Shown: positions 1 to 10,678, numbered from the stretch's first letter. The stretch: 64,000 bases of DNA from Vicinamibacteraceae bacterium (GCA_012270995.1 JAAXHG010000015.1:60945-124944); one strand, 5' to 3'. Numbers and translations are program-made. Notes: generated by a model not told the origin, from the sequence alone.

Positions 1-3
1 CGT

Positions 4-1458
4 CTACGAACCCAGGCGCTCGACCTCGTAGACCACCCGACCGGACACGTCGCGGTGTCTCAGGACGATCCGCGGCCGCTCGTCGACCCAGTCGACGTCG
101 ACGCTGAGAAACCCGCCGCCGACGCGGTGGAAGCGGTGGTACTCCGGATCATCGCCCGGCGTGCCGCCGGCGTGGGCGTCGCTGGCCGGGCCGACCGAGA
201 ACTCGTCGAGTCCCGTCTCCGGGTGGACCGAGTGGTACTGCCAATGGCGGTCGCCGACGATGACCAGGAAGCTGTCGCCCAGGTTGGCGCGGAACCACCC
301 GCGGACCGCGTCACCTTCGTGGCTGAAGGCGGCGTTGGCGTGGTTGTCGGCCTTGTTGCTCCGGTCCGGACCGACGATCGGAGTCGGCGAGACGAGGACC
401 TTCCAGTCCGCGTCGCTCGCGAGCAGGGAGTCCCGCAGCCAGCGCCACTGTTCGGTTCCCCAGATCGTCTTGAGCGGACCGTCCGGCATGTCGTTGGGTG
501 ACCGGAAGTCCCGGCCTTCGACCAGCCAGAGCTGCAGCCCCTTGCCCCAGCGAACGGTCCGGTAGGGGCGTTCCGGCGCCGGCATCTGCTCGACGAAGAC
601 CGCCTGGCCCTCCTCGAACGTCATCGGCGCGGAGATGCCCGGTTCGATCCCGGGCCAGGAGTCGTTTCGCAGGAGATCGTGGTCGTCCTTGAGCCAGTAG
701 CCGGGCACCGAACGCAGGAACGACGCGATCGCGGGCAGCGTGAACATCCGCTGCCAGTGGTAGCGGGCGAGTTCGACGGAGGTCGCGCGCGGCGACTCGT
801 TGTCGTAGTAGACGTTGTCGCCGATCGACAGGTAGAAGTCCGGCGGGCCGGCGGCCATCGAGGGGTAGATGCGGAAGCCGTCCGGGCGGTCGCGGCGGCC
901 GTAGTACTGGCAGGTCATCGCTGCAAACCGCACGGGCGACCGCTCGTCGGAGGCCGGCGCCGTGCGGAAGGTCGCGGTCTCGATCGCCGTCGCGGGCGCG
1001 TCCGGATCAAGGGCCGCAGGCCGCGCCTCGACCGTGACCAGGTAGCGAGTGTTCGGAGTCAGGCCGTCGAACGCCGCCTGGTGGGTGAAGTCGCGTGCGG
1101 CCCCAGTAGGGCGCCAGCCGGCGATCCGTCTCGCCGGGATGCCGCCTGCCTCGCCTGCCGGCGCTGCCGGCCGCAGCACGACCCGCACTTCGCCCGCCAC
1201 GCCCGGCACGGCGCCTTCGAGGGACGACACGTCGACGCCAGGCGCCAGCGTCACTACCGGCCGGCCCGAGATCTCCGCTCCTGAACGCCGCTGCGGCTCG
1301 GCCGTCGTCCGCGTCCAGACCACCGCCGAGGTCGCCCCGACCTCCCCCACGCGAACGCCGCTGGCGAGGAACACCGCGTCCGCGGCGTCGCCGGTCGGCT
1401 GCGCGGCCGCCGCGCCGGCCAACAGGACGAGCGCGACGAATGACCGAATCAGCCGCAG
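4..1458 (-). CDS. PhoD-like alkaline phosphatase / metallophosphatase, secreted
   Basis: ORF 4..1968 with a signal peptide (LIRSFVALVLLAGAAAAQ) near 1452; PhoD-like motifs (SIGDNVYYDNE, YWLKDDHDLLRND, VIVGDRHWQYHS). Start is probably CTG at 1452 or 1458; the longer N-terminus overlaps the SDR gene. Confidence 0.8.
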   Translation of the reverse strand: MRLIRSFVALVLLAGAAAAQPTGDAADAVFLASGVRVGEVGATSAVVWTRTTAEPQRRSGAEISGRPVVTLAPGVDVSSLEGAVPGVAGEVRVVLRPAAPAGEAGGIPARRIAGWRPTGAARDFTHQAAFDGLTPNTRYLVTVEARPAALDPDAPATAIETATFRTAPASDERSPVRFAAMTCQYYGRRDRPDGFRIYPSMAAGPPDFYLSIGDNVYYDNESPRATSVELARYHWQRMFTLPAIASFLRSVPGYWLKDDHDLLRNDSWPGIEPGISAPMTFEEGQAVFVEQMPAPERPYRTVRWGKGLQLWLVEGRDFRSPNDMPDGPLKTIWGTEQWRWLRDSLLASDADWKVLVSPTPIVGPDRSNKADNHANAAFSHEGDAVRGWFRANLGDSFLVIVGDRHWQYHSVHPETGLDEFSVGPASDAHAGGTPGDDPEYHRFHRVGGGFLSVDVDWVDERPRIVLRHRDVSGRVVYEVERLGS

Positions 1459-2216
1459 CCCAACACTCCCCCGTCGACGGTGAAGGTCTGGCCCGTGGTC
1501 CACGAACCCGCACGCGAGGCGAGGTAGACCGCGATGCCCGCGCAGTCGACCGGCTCGCCTAGGCGCCGGAGCGGTGTTCTTCCGGCGACCGCCTTCTCGC
1601 GTTCCGGGTCTTCCCAAAGTGCGCGGGCGAAGTCCGTCTTCACCAGTCCCGGGCAGACCGCGTTGACGCGGATGTTGTCGGGACCGAACTCGGCCGCGAG
1701 GTTCCGCGCGAGCTGCATGTCCGCCGCCTTGGAGATCGCGTAGGCGCCGAGCACCGCGTTGCCCCGAAAGCCGCCGACCGAGGACACGATGACGATCGAT
1801 CCGTCCTTGCGCTCCTGCATCTCGGGAATCACCATCTGGCACAGCCAGTGGACGCTCCGGATGTTGACCTCCATCACTTTGTCGAACGCCGAGTCCGGAA
1901 TGCCCAGGCTCGATCCGTAGTACGGATTGACCGCGGCGTTGACGACGAGATTGTCGATCTTCCCCCAACGCTCGCGGGTCGCCGCGACCAGCCGTTCCAA
2001 CTGATCCTTGTGGCCGACGTGGCAGGGGTGCGCGATCGCCTCGCCGCCGCTCTCGTTGATCGCGGCCGCGACCGCGTCGCAGGCGTCCGCCTTGCGGCTC
2101 GAGATGACCACCTTCGAGCCGAAGGCGGCCAGGGCTTCGGCCATCGCCTTGCCGATGCCCTTCGTCGATCCGGTGATGACGCTCACCCGGCCGGTGAGGT
2201 CGAAGAGATCCTTCAT
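1449..2216 (-). CDS. SDR family NAD(P)-dependent oxidoreductase
   Basis: TGSTKGIGKAMAE nucleotide-binding motif, NAAVNPYY, YAISKAA catalytic YxxxK. Confidence 0.9.
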   Translation of the reverse strand: MKDLFDLTGRVSVITGSTKGIGKAMAEALAAFGSKVVISSRKADACDAVAAAINESGGEAIAHPCHVGHKDQLERLVAATRERWGKIDNLVVNAAVNPYYGSSLGIPDSAFDKVMEVNIRSVHWLCQMVIPEMQERKDGSIVIVSSVGGFRGNAVLGAYAISKAADMQLARNLAAEFGPDNIRVNAVCPGLVKTDFARALWEDPEREKAVAGRTPLRRLGEPVDCAGIAVYLASRAGSWTTGQTFTVDGGVLGCG

Positions 2217-2285
2217 TGTGCAGTCTCCTTGCCTGGCAGTTGTAAGGCGGCAGAGGGTAACACCGCTGCTACAGTGCGCGCCGCA

Positions 2286-3449
2286 ATGAGCGAACCAGGA
2301 ACAGCGTCAGCAACGGCCACCGACCCGATCCCGATGCGGGTCGGCATGACCGCGCCCGAAGCGTTCCCGGCCGCTGAGATGGCCGAGGCGGCCGGCCGCG
2401 CCATCCTCGACATCGGGAAGGACTTCGCGTTCTACCCCGGCGATCTCGGCCATCCCGGTCTGCGCGAGGTGCTTGCCCGGCGCGAGGCGGACCGCGAGGG
2501 CGCCGACTTCGACCCCGACGAGATCGCGCTGACCAACGGCTCCATGCAGGCGGTGACGATGGTCGGCAGGGTGCTGCTGGAAGAGCCGGGCGACGTCGTG
2601 ATCACGGAGGAGACGACCTATTCGGGCACCCTCGGCGCCTACCGGGGGCTCGGCTACCGGCTGGTCGGCGTGCCGCTCGACGAGCACGGAATGGACATCG
2701 GCGAACTCCGCCGGACACTGGAGAGCCTGACCACGGCCGGTGAGAAGCCGCGCTTCATCTACACGCTGCCGACCTACCACAACCCGACCGGCGCCGTGAT
2801 GCCCCGCGAACGCCGACTCGAGATGATCGAGGTCGCGCACGAGTTCGACGTCCTCCTGGTCGAGGACAACTGCTACGCCGACGTCCACTACGACGACGCG
2901 CCGCGGCCGCCGCGGAGTCTCTACACGCTGGCGAACGGAGAGGGCGTCGTCTACATCGGCTCGCTCTCCAAGATCCTCGGCGCCGGCGTCCGCATCGGAT
3001 ATCTCCTGACCAGACAGCCCCTGCAGCAGCGGTTCCTCGACCAGCGTTTCGACGCCGGCCAGAGCACGCTGTCCTCAAGCATCGTGGCGGAACTGCTACG
3101 GGGTCGGCTGCCCGCGCAGATCGAGCGCAACAACGCCGCCCTGCTGCCGAAGCGCGACGCGTTGCTGGCCGCACTCGCCGAGCAGCTCGGCGGCATCTGC
3201 ACCTGGCGCAAGCCGGCCGGCGCCATGTTCCTCTGGGTCGGTCTGCCCGAAGAAGTGGACCGCGAAGCGCTGTTCGCGCTGAGCGAGCAGCGCGGCCTCG
3301 AGTACGGCCACGGCGCCGCCTACCACGCAGGCGGCGAAGACGTACCGTTCCTGCGTCTGGCGTACGCCTGTCCCTCCGTCGGCAGGATCCGGGAAGGTGT
3401 CGAGTTGCTGGCCGGCTGCCTCCGGCAACTCGCGCCGGGGCGGTTCTGA
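2286..3449 (+). CDS. PLP-dependent aminotransferase (class I/II)
   Basis: ATG at 2286 in the long ORF; TLPTYHNPTGAVM, VEDNCYADVHYDD and GSLSKILGAGVRIGY (PLP lysine) motifs. Confidence 0.9.
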   Translation: MSEPGTASATATDPIPMRVGMTAPEAFPAAEMAEAAGRAILDIGKDFAFYPGDLGHPGLREVLARREADREGADFDPDEIALTNGSMQAVTMVGRVLLEEPGDVVITEETTYSGTLGAYRGLGYRLVGVPLDEHGMDIGELRRTLESLTTAGEKPRFIYTLPTYHNPTGAVMPRERRLEMIEVAHEFDVLLVEDNCYADVHYDDAPRPPRSLYTLANGEGVVYIGSLSKILGAGVRIGYLLTRQPLQQRFLDQRFDAGQSTLSSSIVAELLRGRLPAQIERNNAALLPKRDALLAALAEQLGGICTWRKPAGAMFLWVGLPEEVDREALFALSEQRGLEYGHGAAYHAGGEDVPFLRLAYACPSVGRIREGVELLAGCLRQLAPGRF

Positions 3450-3493
3450 GACGATCGGCGCTCGCATGGAACCGACCGCTGGCGCAGCGGCCG

Positions 3494-3796
3494 CTAGCCG
3501 AGCAGGTCGGGCAGGTAGCGGAACAGCAGCGCAAGCAGGCTTCCGCCGCCCAAGAGCCGCCAGAGCAGTCGCGTTTCTCCCCTCGCCGTCTCCGTACGCA
3601 TCCGCTCCATCTCGACGCGCAGTTCCGCGTTCCCGGCCCGGATGTCCCCGCGCAGCGCCTCCAGCGCGCTGTCCAGGTCGGCGCGAGTGACCGGTTCATG
3701 CGGCATCGGCTCCGGCATGCTCATCGACGAAACTCTAGCAAAGGAGGCCTTCGTCGGTTCACCGTCCACGATCCCCGGTGACCGGCCTGCACCCAC
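3494..3796 (-). CDS. small coiled-coil protein with C-terminal transmembrane segment
   Basis: Charged helical region followed by LLWRLLGGGSLLALLFRYL; start uncertain (internal Met at SMSMPEPM). Confidence 0.5.
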   Translation of the reverse strand: MGAGRSPGIVDGEPTKASFARVSSMSMPEPMPHEPVTRADLDSALEALRGDIRAGNAELRVEMERMRTETARGETRLLWRLLGGGSLLALLFRYLPDLLG

Positions 3797-3872
3797 GGCC
3801 GCATCCCGAGGTCGGAGGGCGGCCGCCGGGTAGACTCCTCATGCACCGCCAACTGCCTGAGGTCCAGGGAAC

Positions 3873-6800
3873 TTGCCGCGACGTTCGACACCCGCCGCTA
3901 CCGACGCCGTCGCCTCGATCGCGCACCGGGCGAAGCGGAAGAACCTGCCGCCCTCCGGCATCGAGTCGCACGGCGAACTCCGTGAAGAGGCTGCCGTCGC
4001 GTACTGGCACAACCCTCACCTGCCGCCGCGGCTGGTCTCCTCCCCCGACCCTTCCGCCGCCGACCGCCTGCGGGACGTGCTCGCCGAAGCCCGACATCGA
4101 GCCCTGAAGGAGGACGAGGTCCGCGCGCTAGACCAGGCGATCAAGCAGCACGAACCCTGGCTCGAATGGAGCGGGAAGCGGGAACGCCCCTGGTTCGAGG
4201 TCGATCCGGTGGCCCTGCACCTGCACGAACGGGTGTCCACCGAGGCGATTCTCCGGGGCCTGGCCCGCAAGGACGTCAACCGCAGCTTGTTCGCCGATCC
4301 GCAACTCGACTACGCAAAGGCCGTGCAGTTCTATCGGCACGACGTCGACTGGTCGAACCGGATGATCCTCGGCGACTCGCTGCAGGTCATGGCGAGCCTC
4401 GCGCGGCGCGAGGACCTGGCGGGCAAGGTCCAGATGATCTATGTCGATCCGCCGTACGGCCAGATGTTCAAGTCGAACTTTCAGCCGCAGTTAGGTCAGA
4501 TGAAGGTGGAAGACAAGGAGAAGGACTTCACCCGAGAGCCCGAAACGATCCGGGCCTATCGCGACACTTGGACTCTCGGCGTTCACTCCTACCTCGCCTA
4601 CCTGCGCGATCGCCTGGCGATGATGCGCGAGCTACTTGCTGACACAGGCAGCATCTTCGTGCAAATCAGCGACGAGAATGTACACCGGGTCCGATGTCTG
4701 ATGGACGAGGTGTTCGGGCCGGACAACTTCTGTGCCGTGATCGCGTTTGTGAAGACCAGCGGCGTCTCTCAGGCTTTTCTTCCAGATCGATTCGACCAAC
4801 TTCTCTGGTTCGCGAAGGAAAAGCCCCAAGCGCGAACAGCCTACAGACAGCTCTTCCTAGACAAGAGTTTTCGTGCCGGCACTGCCTCCACGTACACTTG
4901 GCTCGAGTTGCCCGATTCATCGAGACGCGGCATGAATAGGGCAGAAAAGGACGGCGACACCGAGGTGCCCGACGGTGCGGCCTTCTACAAGGCCGACAAC
5001 ATCACCTCTCAGGGCAACGCCGAGATTCCGTTCCAGTATGCCGGCAGAGAGTACAGACAAGCGTGGAAGACCAACCCCGAGGGCATGCGGCGTCTGGCTT
5101 CCTCCAATCGCCTGCATATCGCTCGCAACAGTCTACAGTACGTCCGATACTTGTCGGACTTTCCGGCTGTTCCCGTAACGAAGCTATGGAGCGACACGGG
5201 CACCGGGAGCTTCACGGACGAGAAGATCTATAGCGTTCAGACCGCGAATCGCGTCATCGAGCGCTGCATACTGATGACGACCGATCCCGGCGACCTCGTG
5301 CTCGATCCGACGTGCGGCAGCGGCACGACCGCCTACGTCGCGGAGCAGTGGGGCCGCCGCTGGATCACGATCGACACGTCCCGCGTCGCCCTGACCCTGG
5401 CCAAGCACCGGCTGATGACGGCGAAGTTCGACTACTACCAACTCCGGGAACTGGAAGCCGAGGACATGGCCCGCAATCCCGGCGGGCCCTGGATTTCCGG
5501 CGTGGACGAGTTCGGCCAGGCCACAGGGGACCCGAGGACCTTCAAGTGCATGCGGGTGCCGCACATCACGCTGCGGAGCATTGCGCGCAACGCATCGCTC
5601 GATCCGATCTTCGAGAAGCACGAGCCGATCGTCGAAGCGGCGCTGGAGCGACTGAACGACGAGTTGGAGACGGTTTCCGCCGAGTTGAAGGCGGATCTGG
5701 TCGCGAAACTCGTCGAGAAGCACCGGCGGGAGGGCGCGCGGGCGGTCAACGACGGCGACGTCCGGCGTTGGCTGCTTCCCGGCGCTTCAGCGGACACTCT
5801 CAGGCCGGCGCCAGCCCGGAAGGGACTCAAGGCGCTGACCGCCGCGCAGGTCGAGAAGTACAGGCGCCGGATCCCCGAGAAGGCTTGGCGCGAGTGGGAG
5901 GTTCCTTTCGACCCGGACCCGGACTGGCCGGCGGCGCTCCGGGAGGCGCTCCACGACTATCGCGAAGCCTGGCGGTCCAAGATGGCCGAGGTGAACGCGT
6001 GCATCGATGCCGAGGCCGAGTCCGAGGAACTCGTGGACCAGCCGGAGATCGTCAGGGGGACCGTGCGGGTGGCCGGCCCGTTCACGATGGAGGGCGTCAT
6101 CGCCCGGGAAGAAGGGCCGGACAGCCCGATTGGAGGCGCTCCGGGGGAGCTTGAGGTCTTCGACGCGGAAGAGGCCGGGGTCACCGCCGCCAACGCCGAA
6201 GCTCACCTCGACAAGGTGCTTCGGCTCCTCAAGGCGACCGGCGTCGACTTCGCGGGCAACAGGCGGATGAAATTCGCGGAAATGGAACCCCAGTCCGGGC
6301 CGACGGGGATTCACGCGGAAGGCGCCTGGGAAAACGGCGCGAACATTGCCCGCCGGGTCGGGGTCAGCATCGGCCCGGAGGCCGGAAACGTCTCGTCCCT
6401 GCAGGTCGAGGAGGCGGTCAGGGCGGCGAACCGCGCAGGCTACGACGATCTGGTGTTCGCCGGTTTCGGGTTCGACTCCGCCGCCCAGGAGGCGATAGAA
6501 GACTCCAGCCATCCGAAGATGCGCCTGCACATGGCGCTGATCAACCCCGACGTGGCGATGGACGACCTGCTGCGAACGCAACCCGGTAGTCAGATCTTCA
6601 CGGTGTTCTCCGCCCCGCGCGTCAAAGGCCCGATCCCACGGGGCGACGGGCAGTACACCGTTGCCGTCGAGGGAATGGACGTTTACGACCCGGTGAAGAG
6701 CACGCTCCATCCCACGGACAAGAGCCGCATAGCCGCGTGGTTCCTCGACACGGACTACGATGGCAGGACGTTCTGCATCTGCCAGGCCTTCTTCCCGGAC

Positions 6801-7016
6801 AAGAAGAAGTGGTCCAAGCTCGCCAAGGCGCTCGGCGACGCCGGCATGGTGGAACGCGGCGCCTTCCAGGCGCTGAGCGGTCTCGAGAGCCTTCCGTTCG
6901 AGCGGCCCGCCCGCCTGCCCCCGCACCGGGACTGGCGCGTCGCCGTCAAGGTAATCGACCCTCGCGGCAACGAGGGCCTGCGCGTGGCGACGGTCTCCGA
7001 CTGGCTCGGTCACTGA
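3873..7016 (+). CDS. site-specific DNA methyltransferase (type III Mod-like, beta-class motif order)
   Basis: DPPYGQMF (motif IV) precedes LDPTCGSGTTAYVAEQ (motif I); 1047 aa with a long C-terminal extension; start is TTG in the track, so approximate. Confidence 0.88.
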   Translation: MPRRSTPAATDAVASIAHRAKRKNLPPSGIESHGELREEAAVAYWHNPHLPPRLVSSPDPSAADRLRDVLAEARHRALKEDEVRALDQAIKQHEPWLEWSGKRERPWFEVDPVALHLHERVSTEAILRGLARKDVNRSLFADPQLDYAKAVQFYRHDVDWSNRMILGDSLQVMASLARREDLAGKVQMIYVDPPYGQMFKSNFQPQLGQMKVEDKEKDFTREPETIRAYRDTWTLGVHSYLAYLRDRLAMMRELLADTGSIFVQISDENVHRVRCLMDEVFGPDNFCAVIAFVKTSGVSQAFLPDRFDQLLWFAKEKPQARTAYRQLFLDKSFRAGTASTYTWLELPDSSRRGMNRAEKDGDTEVPDGAAFYKADNITSQGNAEIPFQYAGREYRQAWKTNPEGMRRLASSNRLHIARNSLQYVRYLSDFPAVPVTKLWSDTGTGSFTDEKIYSVQTANRVIERCILMTTDPGDLVLDPTCGSGTTAYVAEQWGRRWITIDTSRVALTLAKHRLMTAKFDYYQLRELEAEDMARNPGGPWISGVDEFGQATGDPRTFKCMRVPHITLRSIARNASLDPIFEKHEPIVEAALERLNDELETVSAELKADLVAKLVEKHRREGARAVNDGDVRRWLLPGASADTLRPAPARKGLKALTAAQVEKYRRRIPEKAWREWEVPFDPDPDWPAALREALHDYREAWRSKMAEVNACIDAEAESEELVDQPEIVRGTVRVAGPFTMEGVIAREEGPDSPIGGAPGELEVFDAEEAGVTAANAEAHLDKVLRLLKATGVDFAGNRRMKFAEMEPQSGPTGIHAEGAWENGANIARRVGVSIGPEAGNVSSLQVEEAVRAANRAGYDDLVFAGFGFDSAAQEAIEDSSHPKMRLHMALINPDVAMDDLLRTQPGSQIFTVFSAPRVKGPIPRGDGQYTVAVEGMDVYDPVKSTLHPTDKSRIAAWFLDTDYDGRTFCICQAFFPDKKKWSKLAKALGDAGMVERGAFQALSGLESLPFERPARLPPHRDWRVAVKVIDPRGNEGLRVATVSDWLGH

Positions 7017-7031
7017 ACCCGGACGCGCCCG

Positions 7032-10000
7032 ATGCCCAGCCAGCCTCCGCTCCCGATCCGGCCGGTCGAGAATCCGATTCTCTGTTCGCCCTACCTCGAA
7101 CCCGACCGGCACTGGCTGTACGACACGACGACCGGCCTGCCGTCGAAGATGAACGGACGACGGGAGGCCAGCTACTGGTTCAAGAGCCAGAGGACCGGCA
7201 GCAGTCAGCAGACGTTGCTGGCCGAAGAAGAGCGCGACGACCTGCCTCTGGTGAACGCGCTCCGCGCGGACGTCAAGCGGTGGCGAGCCGCCAACTGGCC
7301 GGGGGCGTCGGCAACCACGAGGAAACTGCTTCGCCACTGGCGGCGCGACGACCGGCCCCGCCGCCTGTTCTTCTGCCAACTGGAGGCGGTGGAGACGATC
7401 CTCTACCTCCAGGAGATCCTCGCGCTCGGCAAGCGCACGCGGTGGCGGCCCCAGCTCACCAAGGATGACTTCCGGGCGCTGGCGAAAGGCCGAAACCCCA
7501 GACCGGACGAGTGGAAGGCCGCGGTCGCCCAGCATCCGAAGCTGGTGGACGTACCCCACGATCCGGGCCTTGAGCCCATCGTGCGCTACGCGTGCAAGAT
7601 GGCGACCGGTGCCGGCAAGACAGTCGTCATGGCCATGTTGATCGCCTGGGCGTTCTGCAACCGGGGGACCAAGCCGGGGGACCCCCGCTATCCCCGAAGA
7701 GCGCTCGTCGTCTGTCCGAACCTCACGATCAGGGAGCGGCTGGCCGTTCTGCGGCCAAGCGACCGCGACAACTACTACCAGAAGTTCGATCTCGTACCGT
7801 CGTCCCTGCGGCCGGAACTCGCCAAGGGCAAGGTACTGGTGACGAACTGGCACGTCCTCCAACCCGAGTCGCCCGAAGTTCGGCTCGGCGGACTCGCTGT
7901 GGGCAATCTGGGTAAAGAGACTCCCGAGGCTTTCGCTCGCGCCCGGCTGGGCGACCTGTGGGCGGACGAACCGCTCATCGTGCTGAACGACGAGGGTCAC
8001 CACGCCTACCGCCCGGCGCCCGCGGCTGCCGACGCGAAGCCCACGGCCGAGGAAAAGAAGGAACGGGAGCAGGCCACCGTCTGGGTGGACGGCCTGGACA
8101 GGATCAACGCCGCGTGCGGCATCGGCTTCTGCGTGGACCTGTCCGCGACGCCCTTCTACATCCAGGGCAGCGGCTATCCCGAGGGATCGCCGTTCCCGTG
8201 GATCGTCAGCGACTTCGGCCTGGTCGACGCGATCGAGAGCGGCATCACGAAGATCCCCCGTCTGCCGTCGATGGACAACACGGGCCGGCCAGACCCGAAG
8301 TACTTTCGATTGTGGGACCATGTCGTCAGCGGCCTCGACGCCGGCGACCGCCTTCCCGGCCGCAAGCCGAAGCCGGAGGCCGTCTACAGGCGAGCCGAGG
8401 ACGCCCTTCTGACGCTCGCCGGTCAATGGCGCGAACGCTTCCGGCAAATGAAAGAAGCGGCGCCGGGCCAGGAGCGTACGCCTCCGGTGATGATCGTCGT
8501 CTGCGACAACACGAACGTCGCGGAGCACTTCCACCGCGTGATTTCCGGGGAACGACTGGAGAAGCCCGTTCCCGACGGATCCGAAGAAAAGCCGGCCGGA
8601 AAGACGAAGGCCACGAAGGTCCGAGGCACCGGGCTCCCCGGCTTCGAGGAACTCTGGAACACGCCGGCAGCCGAGTTCACGATGCGGATCGACTCCAAGC
8701 TTCTCGCGGAGGCCGAGAACGGGTCCGGGAGCGCCACCCGCAAGCAAGCCGCCGAGGAACTGCGTCGGACCGTATCGACCGTGGGCAAACCGGGCGAGCC
8801 CGGCGAGCACATCCGCTGCGTCGTCAGCGTCAACATGCTGAGCGAGGGTTGGGACGCTAACAACGTCACGCAGATCCTGGGTCTTCGGGCTTTCCACAGC
8901 CAGTTGCTCTGTGAACAGGTCGTCGGTCGCGGCCTGCGGCGGATGGACTACACGCCCGATCCCAAGACCGGCCTGCTGACGCCGGAGTACGTCGACATCT
9001 TCGGCATACCGTTCTCTCTCATTCCCTTCAAGGGCCGCCAGCCCGGCCGCGGCGCCGGCGACGACGACCGGCCCAAGCACGAAGTCCTGGCGGTTCCCGA
9101 GCGGAGGGACCTCGAGATCCGCTTCCCCGTGGTTGAGGGCTACGTCACGGTGCTTGACCGCAGGCGCGTCGCCTGCACGGTGGAGGAGGTCGAGCGAACC
9201 GCCCTGAACCCCTGGGACACTCCGACGGCAACGGTCATACGACCGGAAGTCGCCTACAAGGTGGGCAGTTCCTCGCACTACGCTTCCGGCTTCGAATCCG
9301 CGGAAGCGACCCGAGAGCATTACTACGAGTCCGTTCATCCGCAGACGATCGAGTTCGCCATCGCCGAGGCCGTTACCAGGGAGTTGACCGAGGCGGCCCA
9401 CCCGGGAAAGGAGGAGCTGCGGACGGAGTGCCGTCAGACGCTGTTTCCTCAAGCCATGCGCATCGTCAAGGAGTACATCCACACGCGGGTGGACCTCAAC
9501 GGGATGAATGCCCGCGACATCGGCCTGCAGGTCTATGCGCAGCGCATCGTGAATCTCCTGGTTTCGGCGATCAGGCCAGACACGGCGGCCGGAGAGGCGC
9601 CGGAGTTGCCCCGACTCAACCGCTACCAACCGTTCGGCTCCACCGCCAGCGTTCACTTCAAGACGACGAAACCCGTTCAGGCCACGACCGCGAGCCACGT
9701 CAACTACGTCGCCTGCGACACGGAGAGTTGGGAACAGGCCGCCATGTTCCAGTTGGAGGAACTGGCCAGGCGGGGAGTCGTTCGGGGCTACGCCCGCAAC
9801 GACGGTCTGGACTTCTCCATTCCGTACGACCGAAACGGCTACTCCGCCGCCTACGAACCGGATTTCATCGTCGAACTGGAGGATGGGAGCTACGTGGTTG
9901 TGGAGATCAAGGGCTACGAACGGCCCGACGCCGGCCTCAAGCACGAAGCCGCCAAACGCTGGGCGCGAGCCGTCAGCCACTGGCGGCAGTTGGGTGACTG

Positions 10001-10217
10001 GGAGTTCCTCGTCTGCCGAGAACCCCAGCGCCTGGGCGACGAGATCAGTCGCATGCACGCCGCCCGCAAGGAGCGCCTCCGCGAGACAGCCGCCCGCCTT
10101 CACGCTGAGGCCAGGGAGGACGAGCGATGCCTTCGGGCGGCGGGCTGGAAGAAGAAGGACTTTGCCAACGCACTGGTCGGGATGCTCGACGAACCGGACC
10201 AGCCGTGGAGGCCCTGA
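7032..10217 (+). CDS. type III restriction endonuclease Res-like subunit (DEAD/DEAH helicase plus PD-(D/E)xK nuclease)
   Basis: MATGAGKTVVMA Walker A, LNDEGHHAY DExH box, DLSATPF, QVVGRGLRRMDY motif VI, C-terminal PDFIVELEDGSYVVVEIKG. Confidence 0.9.
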   Translation: MPSQPPLPIRPVENPILCSPYLEPDRHWLYDTTTGLPSKMNGRREASYWFKSQRTGSSQQTLLAEEERDDLPLVNALRADVKRWRAANWPGASATTRKLLRHWRRDDRPRRLFFCQLEAVETILYLQEILALGKRTRWRPQLTKDDFRALAKGRNPRPDEWKAAVAQHPKLVDVPHDPGLEPIVRYACKMATGAGKTVVMAMLIAWAFCNRGTKPGDPRYPRRALVVCPNLTIRERLAVLRPSDRDNYYQKFDLVPSSLRPELAKGKVLVTNWHVLQPESPEVRLGGLAVGNLGKETPEAFARARLGDLWADEPLIVLNDEGHHAYRPAPAAADAKPTAEEKKEREQATVWVDGLDRINAACGIGFCVDLSATPFYIQGSGYPEGSPFPWIVSDFGLVDAIESGITKIPRLPSMDNTGRPDPKYFRLWDHVVSGLDAGDRLPGRKPKPEAVYRRAEDALLTLAGQWRERFRQMKEAAPGQERTPPVMIVVCDNTNVAEHFHRVISGERLEKPVPDGSEEKPAGKTKATKVRGTGLPGFEELWNTPAAEFTMRIDSKLLAEAENGSGSATRKQAAEELRRTVSTVGKPGEPGEHIRCVVSVNMLSEGWDANNVTQILGLRAFHSQLLCEQVVGRGLRRMDYTPDPKTGLLTPEYVDIFGIPFSLIPFKGRQPGRGAGDDDRPKHEVLAVPERRDLEIRFPVVEGYVTVLDRRRVACTVEEVERTALNPWDTPTATVIRPEVAYKVGSSSHYASGFESAEATREHYYESVHPQTIEFAIAEAVTRELTEAAHPGKEELRTECRQTLFPQAMRIVKEYIHTRVDLNGMNARDIGLQVYAQRIVNLLVSAIRPDTAAGEAPELPRLNRYQPFGSTASVHFKTTKPVQATTASHVNYVACDTESWEQAAMFQLEELARRGVVRGYARNDGLDFSIPYDRNGYSAAYEPDFIVELEDGSYVVVEIKGYERPDAGLKHEAAKRWARAVSHWRQLGDWEFLVCREPQRLGDEISRMHAARKERLRETAARLHAEAREDERCLRAAGWKKKDFANALVGMLDEPDQPWRP

Positions 10218-10678
10218 AGGCCGCCGGCCTACGCCTGGTTCTCGACACCAACCAGATTGTCGGCGCCGGTTCTCGGTGGCTGGTGTTCGGACGCGGCTAC
10301 TTGCAGTCCAACCCGCACGTCCGACTGCTGCGCCTGACCGCCACGGAACACACCGGCCTGTATTGCGACGAGATCATCGACGAGTACTTGGAGAAGCTGC
10401 TTCAACGCGGGCATCCCCCAGACCGGGCGAGAAGACTGACCGCCTACATTCGAGGCGCCTTCGAAGCCGTTCGGTTGGTCTCAACCCAGGCGCCCTTCCG
10501 GCCTCGGGACCCTGACGACGAAGTGTTCCTGCTCTGCGCGATCGACGGCGACGCGGACTATCTCGTGTCCGAAGACCGCGATCTCCTGGAGCTCGGCGAC
10601 CGCTATGCGCGTCCAGTCATCGCGCGATGCGATGCCGTGCTCAGCGATCTCGAATCCCGGCGGCACTTGGCCGAGTGA
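10205..10678 (+). CDS. PIN-domain protein (putative toxin-antitoxin toxin component, PIN family)
   Basis: GTG at 10205 overlaps the end of the Res gene by 13 nt; LVLDTNQIV, DEIIDEYLEKLL, DADYLVSEDRDLLEL. Confidence 0.75.
   Translation: MEALKAAGLRLVLDTNQIVGAGSRWLVFGRGYLQSNPHVRLLRLTATEHTGLYCDEIIDEYLEKLLQRGHPPDRARRLTAYIRGAFEAVRLVSTQAPFRPRDPDDEVFLLCAIDGDADYLVSEDRDLLELGDRYARPVIARCDAVLSDLESRRHLAE

Noticed and set aside
5787-10103. 1438-aa minus-strand ORF opposite the Mod/Res genes
   Set aside because: GC-rich antisense shadow ORF; low-complexity composition, no recognisable domain, and the opposite strand encodes clear motifs.
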